In this document: positions 57,433 through 64,000 of the stretch, piece after piece
Numbering within the stretch: position 1 is the first letter of the stretch
Layout of the letters: each line of letters begins with the position of its first letter
Assembly (NCBI RefSeq): GCF_900637205.1
Contig: NZ_LR134355.1
Coordinates: forward strand, 124,001-188,000
Reading direction: 5' to 3'
DNA: 64,000 bases
From: Mycolicibacterium chitae
GTDB taxonomy: Bacteria > Actinomycetota > Actinomycetes > Mycobacteriales > Mycobacteriaceae
The notes under the pieces: model-generated
The model's database searches: none
The model's input: only the letters and a program-made list of their open reading frames with translations
Told to the model about the DNA's origin: nothing
Position numbers and translations under genes: made by a program

Positions 57433-57897
57433 ATGACACAAACCCTGAACGCCCCCCGCATCGAGCTGAACCGCGTCTCGCCGGAGATCTACGCCGCGAT
57501 GATCGCGCTGGACAACGCCGCGCGCGAGGACCTGGACCCCACGCTGGCCGAGCTGATCAAGATCCGCGCCTCGCAGATCAACCACTGCGCCAACTGCATC
57601 GACATGCACATTCACGCCGCGCGCCGGCGCGGCGAGACCGAGCAGCGCATCTACCTGCTGCCAGCCTGGCGCGAGATGCCCGAGCTCTACACCGAGCAGG
57701 AGCAGGCGGCGCTCGCGCTGACCGAGGAGATGACCGAACTCTCCGGCGGCGAGCACGTGTCCGACGAGGTGTACGCGCGGGCCGCGGCGGCCTTCAGCGA
57801 GCGTGAACTGGGCCAGGTGATCGCGATGGCGCTGACCATCAACGCGTGGAACCGGATCGGCGTGACCACCCGGATGCGCCCGCCCGTGCGTCCGTGA
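57433..57897 (+). CDS. AhpD-like carboxymuconolactone decarboxylase-family protein
   Basis: 154 residues from ATG 57433 (MTQTLNAPRIELN). The redox motif is NHCANCIDMH (CxxC followed by H), typical of the alkylhydroperoxidase AhpD core. It likely reduces peroxides or acts as a thiol peroxidase partner. The divergent MocR gene probably regulates it. Confidence 0.88.
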   Translation: MTQTLNAPRIELNRVSPEIYAAMIALDNAAREDLDPTLAELIKIRASQINHCANCIDMHIHAARRRGETEQRIYLLPAWREMPELYTEQEQAALALTEEMTELSGGEHVSDEVYARAAAAFSERELGQVIAMALTINAWNRIGVTTRMRPPVRP

Positions 57898-58259
57898 AGC
57901 CGTCTCGAGCTGTCTCGTCGATGGGTGGGATCGTTCTTCTGCCCGGGCCCGGGGCTCTCCGCGAGGCCCCTCGATCAAATCCCGTCATCGTGTGTTGACG
58001 GCCATCCACAGCCTGGGCCGCGCACGGGAGGCACCCTGTGGATGTCCGTCACCCGGAGGTGACGGCATTTGATCGAGAAGCCGTCCGGAGACCGCGCGGC
58101 TGACGTTCTGCGGCGATGTGGTGCTACCGCGATGTGGTGCTACGGCGATGCGGTCCTACAGCGACGTCGTCCTTGTAGCGATGTCCTAGGGCCGTTCGTC
58201 CTGCCCACCGGTGCCCGCTGTCCCTGGCGGGTTCGGGGCGTTCGCACGAGAATGGCGTC
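57898..58259. other. 362-base gap with a fold-back element
   Basis: No convincing gene is present. It holds the long imperfect inverted repeat at 57971-58076 and a short repeat of GCGATG(T/C)GGT around 58113-58150 (GCGATGTGGTGCTAC twice). The promoter of the flavin-binding gene at 58260 must lie here. Confidence 0.6.
57971..58076. repeat. 106-base fold-back (imperfect inverted repeat)
   Basis: Two 41-base arms (57971-58011 and 58036-58076) pair with a 24-base loop. The outer 18 bases match at 16 positions and the inner 16 at 15, with an unpaired block of about 8 in between. The outer tip is TCGATCAAAT and the inner is CATCCACAG. It resembles a MITE-like or REP-type element; no transposase is near. 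Confidence 0.75.
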
Positions 58260-58694
58260 ATGGACGCCGATACGAAGCCAGTGAGCACGCTGACCGACGA
58301 GGAGAGCTTGGAACTGCTGTCCGGCGTGCACCTGGGGCGGCTGGTCACCGTTCTCGGCGGTCAGGCCGAGATCTTCCCGGTGAACTTCGTGGTCCAGCGG
58401 GGCACCATCCTGTTCCGCAGCGCCGAGGGCACCAAGCTGTTCGGCACCGTCATGAACGAGAAGGTGCTGTTCGAGGCCGACGACCACAACGTGGTCGAGG
58501 GCTGGAGCGTCATCGTCCGCGGGAACGCCGAGGTGCTGTATTCCTCCGAGGCCATCGAGGAGGCCGAGCAGGCCGGCCTGTACCCCTGGATCGCCACGCT
58601 GAAGTTGCGCTACGTGCGGATCACGCCCACGGAGATCTCGGGCCGGCGGTTCGTGTTCGGCCCCGAACCCGACTCCGGCCACGTCCCCGGCTGA
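58260..58694 (+). CDS. Pyridoxamine 5'-phosphate oxidase-family (flavin/F420-binding) protein
   Basis: 144 residues. The split-barrel fold is shown by LSGVHLGRLVTVLGGQAEIFPVNF, then VQRGTILFRSAEGTK and WSVIVRGNAEVL (quoted in parts). This is the PNPOx-like group rich in mycobacteria that binds FMN or F420 and often acts as a reductase or cofactor store. Key phosphate-binding residues cannot be assigned. It is convergent with the helical protein at 58747. Confidence 0.85.
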   Translation: MDADTKPVSTLTDEESLELLSGVHLGRLVTVLGGQAEIFPVNFVVQRGTILFRSAEGTKLFGTVMNEKVLFEADDHNVVEGWSVIVRGNAEVLYSSEAIEEAEQAGLYPWIATLKLRYVRITPTEISGRRFVFGPEPDSGHVPG

Positions 58695-58707
58695 GCCCCA
58701 CCTCCAC

Positions 58708-58768
58708 CGCGAGCATTGCGCGTCCCCGGCCGACGCGCCGAGCCTTTTACGTGTTCTGCGCACGCTCG
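58708..58768. repeat. REP-like inverted repeat, copy B
   Basis: The ends CGCGAGCATTGCGCG and TGCGCACGCTCG pair imperfectly. The core (58718-58740) matches copy A at 27273-27295 in 21 of 23 bases. It spans the gap and the last codons of the convergent gene at 58747. Confidence 0.55.
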
Positions 58769-59367
58769 TCGCGGTAGGCGGCGTCCCCGATATCGGTGCG
58801 CGCCGCCGAAACCGCGCTGGCGACCCGGTCGCGCGCCAGATCGGCGGCGGTGCTCAGCTCGTCGATCTCTTGACCGAAGGTGGCCCGCAGGTCGCCCCCG
58901 CGGACGGCGACTGCGGCCAGGTCGAACGCGGAGTTGACCGCGGTGGACGCCAGCCCGCCCTGCGCCCGGATCAGCGACCCGGCCACGTCGGCGAACCCCG
59001 CGGCCACGGCGTTGGGCAGCACGGCGCGGCCACCGAGGTAATCGCCGACGACGCTGCGGGCGCGGCTGCCGGCCTCGGTGACGCGCGCCTGCAACTGCTC
59101 ACCGGACTGGGCCAGCGCCGCGGGCAGGGTGGCCCCGCCCTCGACGGCCCCGAAGGCCGCCGAGACGGCGTCCGCCACCGCCGCGGCGATATCGGTGGTG
59201 GCGCTGATCAATTCGGTGCTGACCTCTTGGGAGGCCAGTACCTGGCGTTCGAACACGTTGCGGATGGCGACCGCGCGATCGTGCGTGATGACGGCCACCG
59301 CGGCCGTCGGCTCGGCGGCGACGGCAGCGACGCCTTCTTCGACCTCGAGGGTCTCGGTTTCGGACAT
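58747..59367 (-). CDS. Helical protein of unknown function
   Basis: 206 residues from ATG 59367 (MSETETLEVEEG). After an acidic start it is almost wholly helical and Ala-rich (VFERQVLASQEVSTELISA, AVADAVSAAFGAVEGG), with regular heptad-like spacing, and lacks Cys and Trp. It resembles phasin/HBHA-like surface or granule-associated proteins in composition, but no family is recognised. It lies 70 bases downstream of wzm on the same strand. Confidence 0.7.
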   Translation of the reverse strand: MSETETLEVEEGVAAVAAEPTAAVAVITHDRAVAIRNVFERQVLASQEVSTELISATTDIAAAVADAVSAAFGAVEGGATLPAALAQSGEQLQARVTEAGSRARSVVGDYLGGRAVLPNAVAAGFADVAGSLIRAQGGLASTAVNSAFDLAAVAVRGGDLRATFGQEIDELSTAADLARDRVASAVSAARTDIGDAAYRDERAQNT

Positions 59368-59437
59368 GCCCGATATTGAACGCGCCCCATCGACGGGCCC
59401 ATAGCGGGCAGGTGACGAGCAGGCGAAGAAGGACCCG

Positions 59438-60268
59438 CTAGACCCAGTAGGCAACGCGCGCGCGGTACTGGCGCATCGCCAGCAGCGCGACGCCCCAGCC
59501 GATGACCGTCAGCACCAGGACCACGGCCCAGTGCCGCAACTCCTGGGTGTCACCGAGCAGCGGGGCCCGCACGATGTCCAGGTAGTGCAGCAGCGGGTTG
59601 AGTTCGACAATCTTCAACCACCCCTCGGCGCCCTGCTGCTGCAGCGTCTTGTCGTTCCAGATGATCGGCGTCATGAAGAACAGCAACTGCGTGATGGAGA
59701 ACAGCAGCGGCCCGATGTCGCGGTAGCGCGTCGCGAGGATGCCGAAGCACAACGACACCCACACGCAGTTGAGCATGATCAAGCCGAGGGCCAGGATGAA
59801 CGAAAGATCCGCCCAGGACCAAGGTTTCGGGAAGATGATCGCGATGATCACGTAGATGATGATGTTGTGGCCGAACAGGATCATCTGCCGCCACACCAGC
59901 CGGTAGACGTGCACGCTCAGCGGCGTCGGCAGCTGTTTGATCAGGCCCTCGTTGGCGACGAACACCTCCGAGCCCTCGATGATCGAGGCGTTGATCATGT
60001 TCCAGATGATCAACCCCAGCGTCACGTAGGGCAGGTGCTCGGCCAGTTCGAGCTTGAACAACTTGGAGTACAACGCGCCCATGGCCACCGCGGTGGTGCC
60101 GGTGGCGATGGTGATCCAGAACGGCCCCAGCACCGAGCGCCGGTAGCGCTGCTTGATGTCCTGCCAACCCAGGTGCAGCCACAGCTCGCGGCGCGCGAAC
60201 CCGTCGGCGAGGTCGCGCCAGGCGCGGGCGAAGGTCCTGGACTGCGCGGTGGCATCGGTGAACGTCAT
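59438..60268 (-). CDS. wzm: ABC-2 galactan exporter permease (Wzm/RfbD)
   Basis: 276 residues from ATG 60268 (MTFTDATAQSRTF). Six membrane helices of the ABC-2 type (WQDIKQRYRRSVLGPFW, then ITIATGTTAVAMGALY and others). With Wzt it moves lipid-linked galactan across the membrane for arabinosylation; M. tuberculosis homologue Rv3783. It overlaps glfT1 by four bases. The longer frame to 60859 overlaps glfT1 and is not used. Confidence 0.93.
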   Translation of the reverse strand: MTFTDATAQSRTFARAWRDLADGFARRELWLHLGWQDIKQRYRRSVLGPFWITIATGTTAVAMGALYSKLFKLELAEHLPYVTLGLIIWNMINASIIEGSEVFVANEGLIKQLPTPLSVHVYRLVWRQMILFGHNIIIYVIIAIIFPKPWSWADLSFILALGLIMLNCVWVSLCFGILATRYRDIGPLLFSITQLLFFMTPIIWNDKTLQQQGAEGWLKIVELNPLLHYLDIVRAPLLGDTQELRHWAVVLVLTVIGWGVALLAMRQYRARVAYWV

Positions 60269-61179
60269 CGGTGTGTCCTCCCGTCGCCCCGGAAGAAGCG
60301 CTCGCGCCTGCCGAGGCGGCGCAGCCGCACCCACTCCCGGAATCCCGCCGGGTCGCGACGGGACACCAGAAAGTACCAGCCGAAGCGCAGCCACTCCTGC
60401 GGCAGCAGTTTGCGCAGCCCGGGCTGGGACAACAGGTAGCCGCGGTTGCGGTAGGTGAAGTACCGCTTGGTGTCGTTGTCCGGGTACTGGGTGTGCATGC
60501 GACCGCCGAGGATCGGCTTGAACTCGTCGCTGCCCTGCGGATGCAGATACACCGCGTTCAGGCAGGTGCCGAACGGCAGCCCCGAGCGCGCCAGCCGGCG
60601 GTGCACCTCCACCTCGTCCCCCCGGAAGAACAGCCGAAGATCCGGCACCCCAACGGCTTCCACGGTCGAGGCGCGGAACAGCGCACCGTTGAACAGCGAG
60701 GCGATCCCGGGCAGCAGGTCCCCGGCACCCTCGCTGCGCAACTCGTCGACCCGGCGACGCCACACCAGCCCGCGCCGCAACGGGAACGCCAACCGCTGCG
60801 GATCGTCGAGGTCGCACACCATGGGCGAGACCTCGGCCAGGCCGTGGCGCTGCGCGCACTCCAGCAGGGTGCTCAGCACCTCGGGCCCGTCGGGGCGGCC
60901 GTCGTCGTCGGCCAGCCAGATCCAGTCGGCGCCCGCCGCGAGCGCCTGCAGCATGCCGAGGGCGAAGCCGCCCGCGCCGCCGAGGTTGCGCCGCGAACCC
61001 AGGTAGGTCGAGGGAATCGGTTGTCCGGCAACAAGTTCGGCGACCCGCGCGTCGTCGTCGTTGTCGACCACGATGAGACGGTCGGGACGTCGGCGTTGGG
61101 CGGCCAGCGCGTCGAGCGACTTGGCCAGTTCGTCGGGACGACGGTGGGTGACGACCACCGCGCAGACGAGTTCGCTCAT
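60265..61179 (-). CDS. glfT1: Galactofuranosyltransferase GlfT1
   Basis: 304 residues, the same as the M. tuberculosis enzyme. A GT-A (GT2) enzyme that adds the first two galactofuranose units to the decaprenyl-linked rhamnose-GlcNAc primer. The opening VCAVVVTHRRPDELAKSL, the DXD-like motif WLADDDG near residue 91 and the downstream FFRGDEVEVHRRL are present. It overlaps wzt (ATGA, 61176-61179) and wzm, making a wzt-glfT1-wzm operon. Confidence 0.95.
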   Translation of the reverse strand: MSELVCAVVVTHRRPDELAKSLDALAAQRRRPDRLIVVDNDDDARVAELVAGQPIPSTYLGSRRNLGGAGGFALGMLQALAAGADWIWLADDDGRPDGPEVLSTLLECAQRHGLAEVSPMVCDLDDPQRLAFPLRRGLVWRRRVDELRSEGAGDLLPGIASLFNGALFRASTVEAVGVPDLRLFFRGDEVEVHRRLARSGLPFGTCLNAVYLHPQGSDEFKPILGGRMHTQYPDNDTKRYFTYRNRGYLLSQPGLRKLLPQEWLRFGWYFLVSRRDPAGFREWVRLRRLGRRERFFRGDGRTHR

Positions 61180-61982
61180 GCCGGCGGGGACTCTCGTGCG
61201 ACCTTGTCCAGCACCTCGCGCACGGTGCGGGCGGCGTCGGGGCCCTCGTAGGCGTGCACCACCTCTTCGATGCCGCCGGTCATCCGGACGGTGCCGTGAT
61301 CGATCCACATGGCGGTCTTGCACAGCCGGGCCAGAAATTCGTTGGAGTGGCTGGCGAACACCAGGATGCCGGAGCGCTCCACCAGGCTCTGCAGCCGCGA
61401 CTGCGCCTTCTTGAGGAATTCGGCGTCCACCGCACCGATGCCCTCGTCGAGCAGCAGGATCTCGGGGTCGATGCTGGTGACCACGCCCATCGCCAGGCGC
61501 ACCCGCATGCCGGTCGAGTAGGTGCGCAGCGGCATCGACAGGTATTCGCCCAGCTCGGTGAACTCGGCGATCTCGTCGACCTTGGCCATCATCTGCTTGC
61601 GGGTCTGCCCCAGGAACAGGCCGCGGATCAGGATGTTCTCGAACCCGGAGATCTCCGGGTCCATGCCGACGCCGAGGTCGAAGACCGGCGCCACCCGGCC
61701 GGTGACCCGCGCGGTGCCGCGGGTGGGTTCGTAGATGCCCGACAGCAACCGCAGCAGCGTCGACTTGCCCGCGCCGTTGTGGCCCACCAGGCCCACCCGG
61801 TCGCCCATCTCCAGGGACATGGTGATGTCGCGCAGCGCCTCGACCACCACGACGTTCGAGCTGTTGCGGCCGATGCTGCCGCCGGCCTTGCCCAGGAAGG
61901 CCTTCTTCAGCGACCGCGACTTGGCGTCGAAGATCGGGAATTCGACCCAGGCGTCACGGGTCTCGATACTCGGGGCGACCAT
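61176..61982 (-). CDS. wzt: ABC galactan exporter ATPase (Wzt/RfbE)
   Basis: 268 residues. Walker A is GHNGAGKST near residue 68, the signature motif YSTGMRVRLAMG near residue 155, and Walker B is ILLLDEGIGAVD. It powers Wzm in galactan export. It lacks the extra C-terminal carbohydrate-binding domain seen in some O-antigen Wzt proteins. It starts 8 bases after the bpa stop, so bpa is probably the first gene of the unit. Confidence 0.94.
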   Translation of the reverse strand: MVAPSIETRDAWVEFPIFDAKSRSLKKAFLGKAGGSIGRNSSNVVVVEALRDITMSLEMGDRVGLVGHNGAGKSTLLRLLSGIYEPTRGTARVTGRVAPVFDLGVGMDPEISGFENILIRGLFLGQTRKQMMAKVDEIAEFTELGEYLSMPLRTYSTGMRVRLAMGVVTSIDPEILLLDEGIGAVDAEFLKKAQSRLQSLVERSGILVFASHSNEFLARLCKTAMWIDHGTVRMTGGIEEVVHAYEGPDAARTVREVLDKVARESPPA

Positions 61983-61990
61983 CGGGGGAT

Positions 61991-62506
61991 CTACAGGTAC
62001 TGCCCGGTGCCGGGCTGCTGCGGCCCGCCGGGTCGACCCGGAGCGCCCATCCCGGGCGGCAGCGCTCCCTGGCGCATCTGCTCGAGTTGCGCGCGCGCGG
62101 CCATCTGCTGGGCGAACAGCGCGGTCTGGATGCCGTGGAAGAGCCCCTCCAGCCAGCCGACCAGCTGCGCCTGGGCGATCCGCAGTTCCGCATCCGACGG
62201 CACGACGTCCTCGGTGAACGGCAACGCCAAGCGCTCGAGCTCCTCGCGCAGTTCAGGTGCCAGGCCGTCCTCGAGCTCGGCGATCGAGGTCTTGTGGATC
62301 TCGCGCAGCCGGTTGCGGCTGGCGTCGTCGAGCGGCGCAGCCTTCACTTCCTCCAGCAGCTGCTTGATCATGGTGCCGATCCGCATGACCTTGGCGGGCT
62401 GCTCCACCAGGTCGGTGACGGACTTGTCGTCGTCCCCCTCGGCGGCGGCCAGCAGTTGGGGGTCGGGAACCCCGATGATCTCGATGTTGTCGTCGTCCGT
62501 GCTCAC
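61991..62506 (-). CDS. bpa: Bacterial proteasome activator Bpa (PafE)
   Basis: 171 residues from GTG 62506 (MSTDDDNIEIIGV) with GGAGG upstream; a GTG at 62530 would add eight. The four-helix core (PAKVMRIGTMIKQLLEEV, AQAQLVGWLEGLFHGIQ) forms the dodecameric ring, and the C-terminal GTGQYL is the GQYL motif that opens the 20S proteasome gate. It helps degrade unfolded proteins without ATP or Pup. M. tuberculosis homologue Rv3780. Confidence 0.95.
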   Translation of the reverse strand: MSTDDDNIEIIGVPDPQLLAAAEGDDDKSVTDLVEQPAKVMRIGTMIKQLLEEVKAAPLDDASRNRLREIHKTSIAELEDGLAPELREELERLALPFTEDVVPSDAELRIAQAQLVGWLEGLFHGIQTALFAQQMAARAQLEQMRQGALPPGMGAPGRPGGPQQPGTGQYL

Positions 62507-63044
62507 GTTCGGTGTGCTCCTCCGCGCCACTCGTCATGCGGTCGTGCTCAAGTAGTGACACTAGACCGTCGGGCATTGTGGTCTTCGCTACCACCGGCGC
62601 GTCATCCGGGACCGCCCGGTTCGCGGGGCGAAGCGCCCGTGGGGGCGGCGACCCGCCGGGATTTCTTTGCGTGGGACCGATGGTAGCCGGTAACGCGGGT
62701 CGGCAAACATTCGCACGGGGAAGCTTCCGGAGGGCGGGAGTGGCGGATGCACCGGTGCCGCACAGTCGATTCCGAGGCTCGACGCGCGTCGAACACCCCA
62801 CGTCCGGGGCGCTTCGTCCGCACTCTGGTGAACTGGGCGGGTGATGCGGGGAGTTAGCCGGACGCCGTCGTCGCTCGAAACACCGGCCCCACCAGCAACG
62901 ATCGGGCAAACTGCGCTCCGCGTCCGCGGCGCGCTGGACTACTATGGCTGGCCAGGTGGCCCGGATCGGACGGTGCGCGTGGTGGGGGTACCCCGCGCCT
63001 GCAGCAGATGGGCGAATTACCTGGACCTTCTAAGGACGGCTGGG
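62507..63044. other. 538-base gap between bpa and the aminotransferase
   Basis: The two genes are divergent, so both promoters must be here. I see no convincing gene or large repeat. M. tuberculosis carries Rv3779 in this position, and it is absent here. Confidence 0.5.
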
Positions 63045-64000
63045 ATGGCATTTGACGTTGCCAGGGTGCGCGGATTGCACCCGACGCTGGGTGACGGTTG
63101 GGTGCACTTCGATACACAGTCGGGGATGTTGATCCCCGACGCCGTCGCGACGACGGTGTCGACGGCGTTTCGCACCTCGGCGGCCAACACCGCCGGCCCG
63201 CACCCCTATGCGCGCCGCAGCGCGACCCTGCTGACCGCGGCGCGTCAGGCGGTCGCCGACCTGGTCAACGCCGATCCCGAGGGCGTGGTGCTCGGTCCCG
63301 ACCGCGCGGTGCTGCTGGCCTCGCTGGCCGATGCGTCGTCGTCGCGGGCGGGGCTCGGCTACGAGGTGATCGTCAGCCGCCTCGACGACGAGGCGAACAT
63401 CGCCCCGTGGCTGCGTGCGGCAAACCGGTACGGGGCCAAGGTCAAGTGGGCCGAGGTCGACATCGAGACCGGCGAGCTGCCGTCGTGGCAGTGGGAGAAC
63501 CTGATCTCCAGCTCGACGCGGCTGGTGGCGCTGACGTCGGCGTCCTCGACCCTGGGCACCCTGGTCGACCTGCGCCCGGTCAGCAAGCTGATGCACGACG
63601 TGGGCGGGCTGGTGATCGTCGACCACACGGCCGCGGCGCCGTATCAGCTGGCCGACATCAACGAACTCGACGCCGACGTGCTGGCGCTCAACGTCGCGAG
63701 CTGGGGCGGTCCGCCCATCGGCGCGCTGGTGTTCCGGGACCCGAGCCTGATCGACACCTTCGGCTCGGTGTCGATGGATCCCTACGCGACGGGCGTGCGC
63801 CGCCTGGAGTTGGGCCTGCACCAATACGGCCTGCTCGGCGGAGTGGTCGCCAGCATCGAATACCTGGCCGGCCTGGACGAGGCGGCCACGGGCAGCCGAC
63901 GGGACCGGCTGGCGGTGTCGATGCGGACGGCCTCGAACTACCTGGATCGGCTCTTCGACTACCTGGTCAGCTCGCTGCGGTCGCTGCCACGGGTGATGTT
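63045..64000 (+). CDS. Class V aminotransferase (cysteine desulfurase-like), partial at window edge
   Basis: The first ~318 residues are visible from ATG 63045 ([16 protein letters not shown]); the stop is past the window. The fold is that of PLP-dependent class V aminotransferases, with the Asp of the cofactor site in [13 protein letters not shown]. The next segment [15 protein letters not shown] lies where the PLP Lys is normally found (consensus S-x-H-K) but no Lys is present there, so activity as a desulfurase is uncertain. Equivalent to Rv3778c by order. Confidence 0.85.
   Translation, partial: MAFDVARVRGLHPTLGDGWVHFDTQSGMLIPDAVATTVSTAFRTSAANTAGPHPYARRSATLLTAARQAVADLVNADPEGVVLGPDRAVLLASLADASSSRAGLGYEVIVSRLDDEANIAPWLRAANRYGAKVKWAEVDIETGELPSWQWENLISSSTRLVALTSASSTLGTLVDLRPVSKLMHDVGGLVIVDHTAAAPYQLADINELDADVLALNVASWGGPPIGALVFRDPSLIDTFGSVSMDPYATGVRRLELGLHQYGLLGGVVASIEYLAGLDEAATGSRRDRLAVSMRTASNYLDRLFDYLVSSLRSLPRVM

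Overview
The window is a GC-rich actinobacterial chromosome segment holding the mycolyl-arabinogalactan-peptidoglycan assembly locus of a mycobacterium. Recognisable genes include glf, glfT2, ubiA, aftB, three antigen-85 family genes, fadD32-pks13-accD4, embA/B/C, aftA, dprE1/dprE2, wzm/wzt/glfT1 and bpa. Gene order follows M. tuberculosis from about Rv3818 down to Rv3778c, with the + strand here running against Rv numbering. Several genes not found at this place in M. tuberculosis, together with a second active antigen-85 copy next to fbpA, point to a fast-growing Mycolicibacterium-type species. The species assignment is inference.

Layout. 1-5000: edge of a metallo-beta-lactamase-fold gene, two tandem PlsC-type acyltransferases, a HAD phosphatase, and a PGRP amidase with LGFP repeats. 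5100-12900: erp, then the + strand operon glf-glfT2-PAP2 phosphatase-ubiA-aftB, with genes overlapping by a few bases. 13000-17900: three antigen-85 paralogues, a DUF732 protein and the Rv3802c-like cutinase. 17940-27214: promoter, structured leader and the operon fadD32-pks13-accD4. 27350-33010: accessory genes (DUF4331 protein, MBL hydrolase, AraC regulator, and a secreted protease / repeat lipoprotein / small secreted protein group). 33200-49570: minus-strand dprE1-dprE2-aftA-embC, then an inserted AbiE-like toxin-antitoxin pair, then embA-embB. 49600-59370: GtrA protein, HD phosphohydrolase, a FadR/GntR-controlled catabolic cluster, a MocR/AhpD divergent pair, a flavin-binding protein and a helical protein. 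59430-64000: wzm-glfT1-wzt, the proteasome activator Bpa and the start of a class V aminotransferase.

How the genes work together. DprE1/DprE2 and UbiA make and epimerise decaprenyl-phosphoryl pentose, the arabinose donor. Glf makes UDP-galactofuranose, GlfT1/GlfT2 build galactan, and Wzm/Wzt export it. AftA, EmbA/B/C and AftB add arabinan outside the membrane. FadD32, Pks13 and AccD4 make mycolic acids, which the antigen-85 enzymes attach to arabinan.

The most interesting non-canonical content is: (i) an AbiEi/AbiEii-like module with its own operator pair wedged between embC and embA; (ii) a self-contained regulon of two Asp/Glu-racemase-like proteins, a 2-hydroxyacid dehydrogenase, an amidase and a DUF3830 protein, carrying two matching GntR operator sites; (iii) short palindromic and fold-back repeats in several intergenic gaps; (iv) a structured long leader before fadD32. 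I saw no tRNA, rRNA, CRISPR array or transposase gene.
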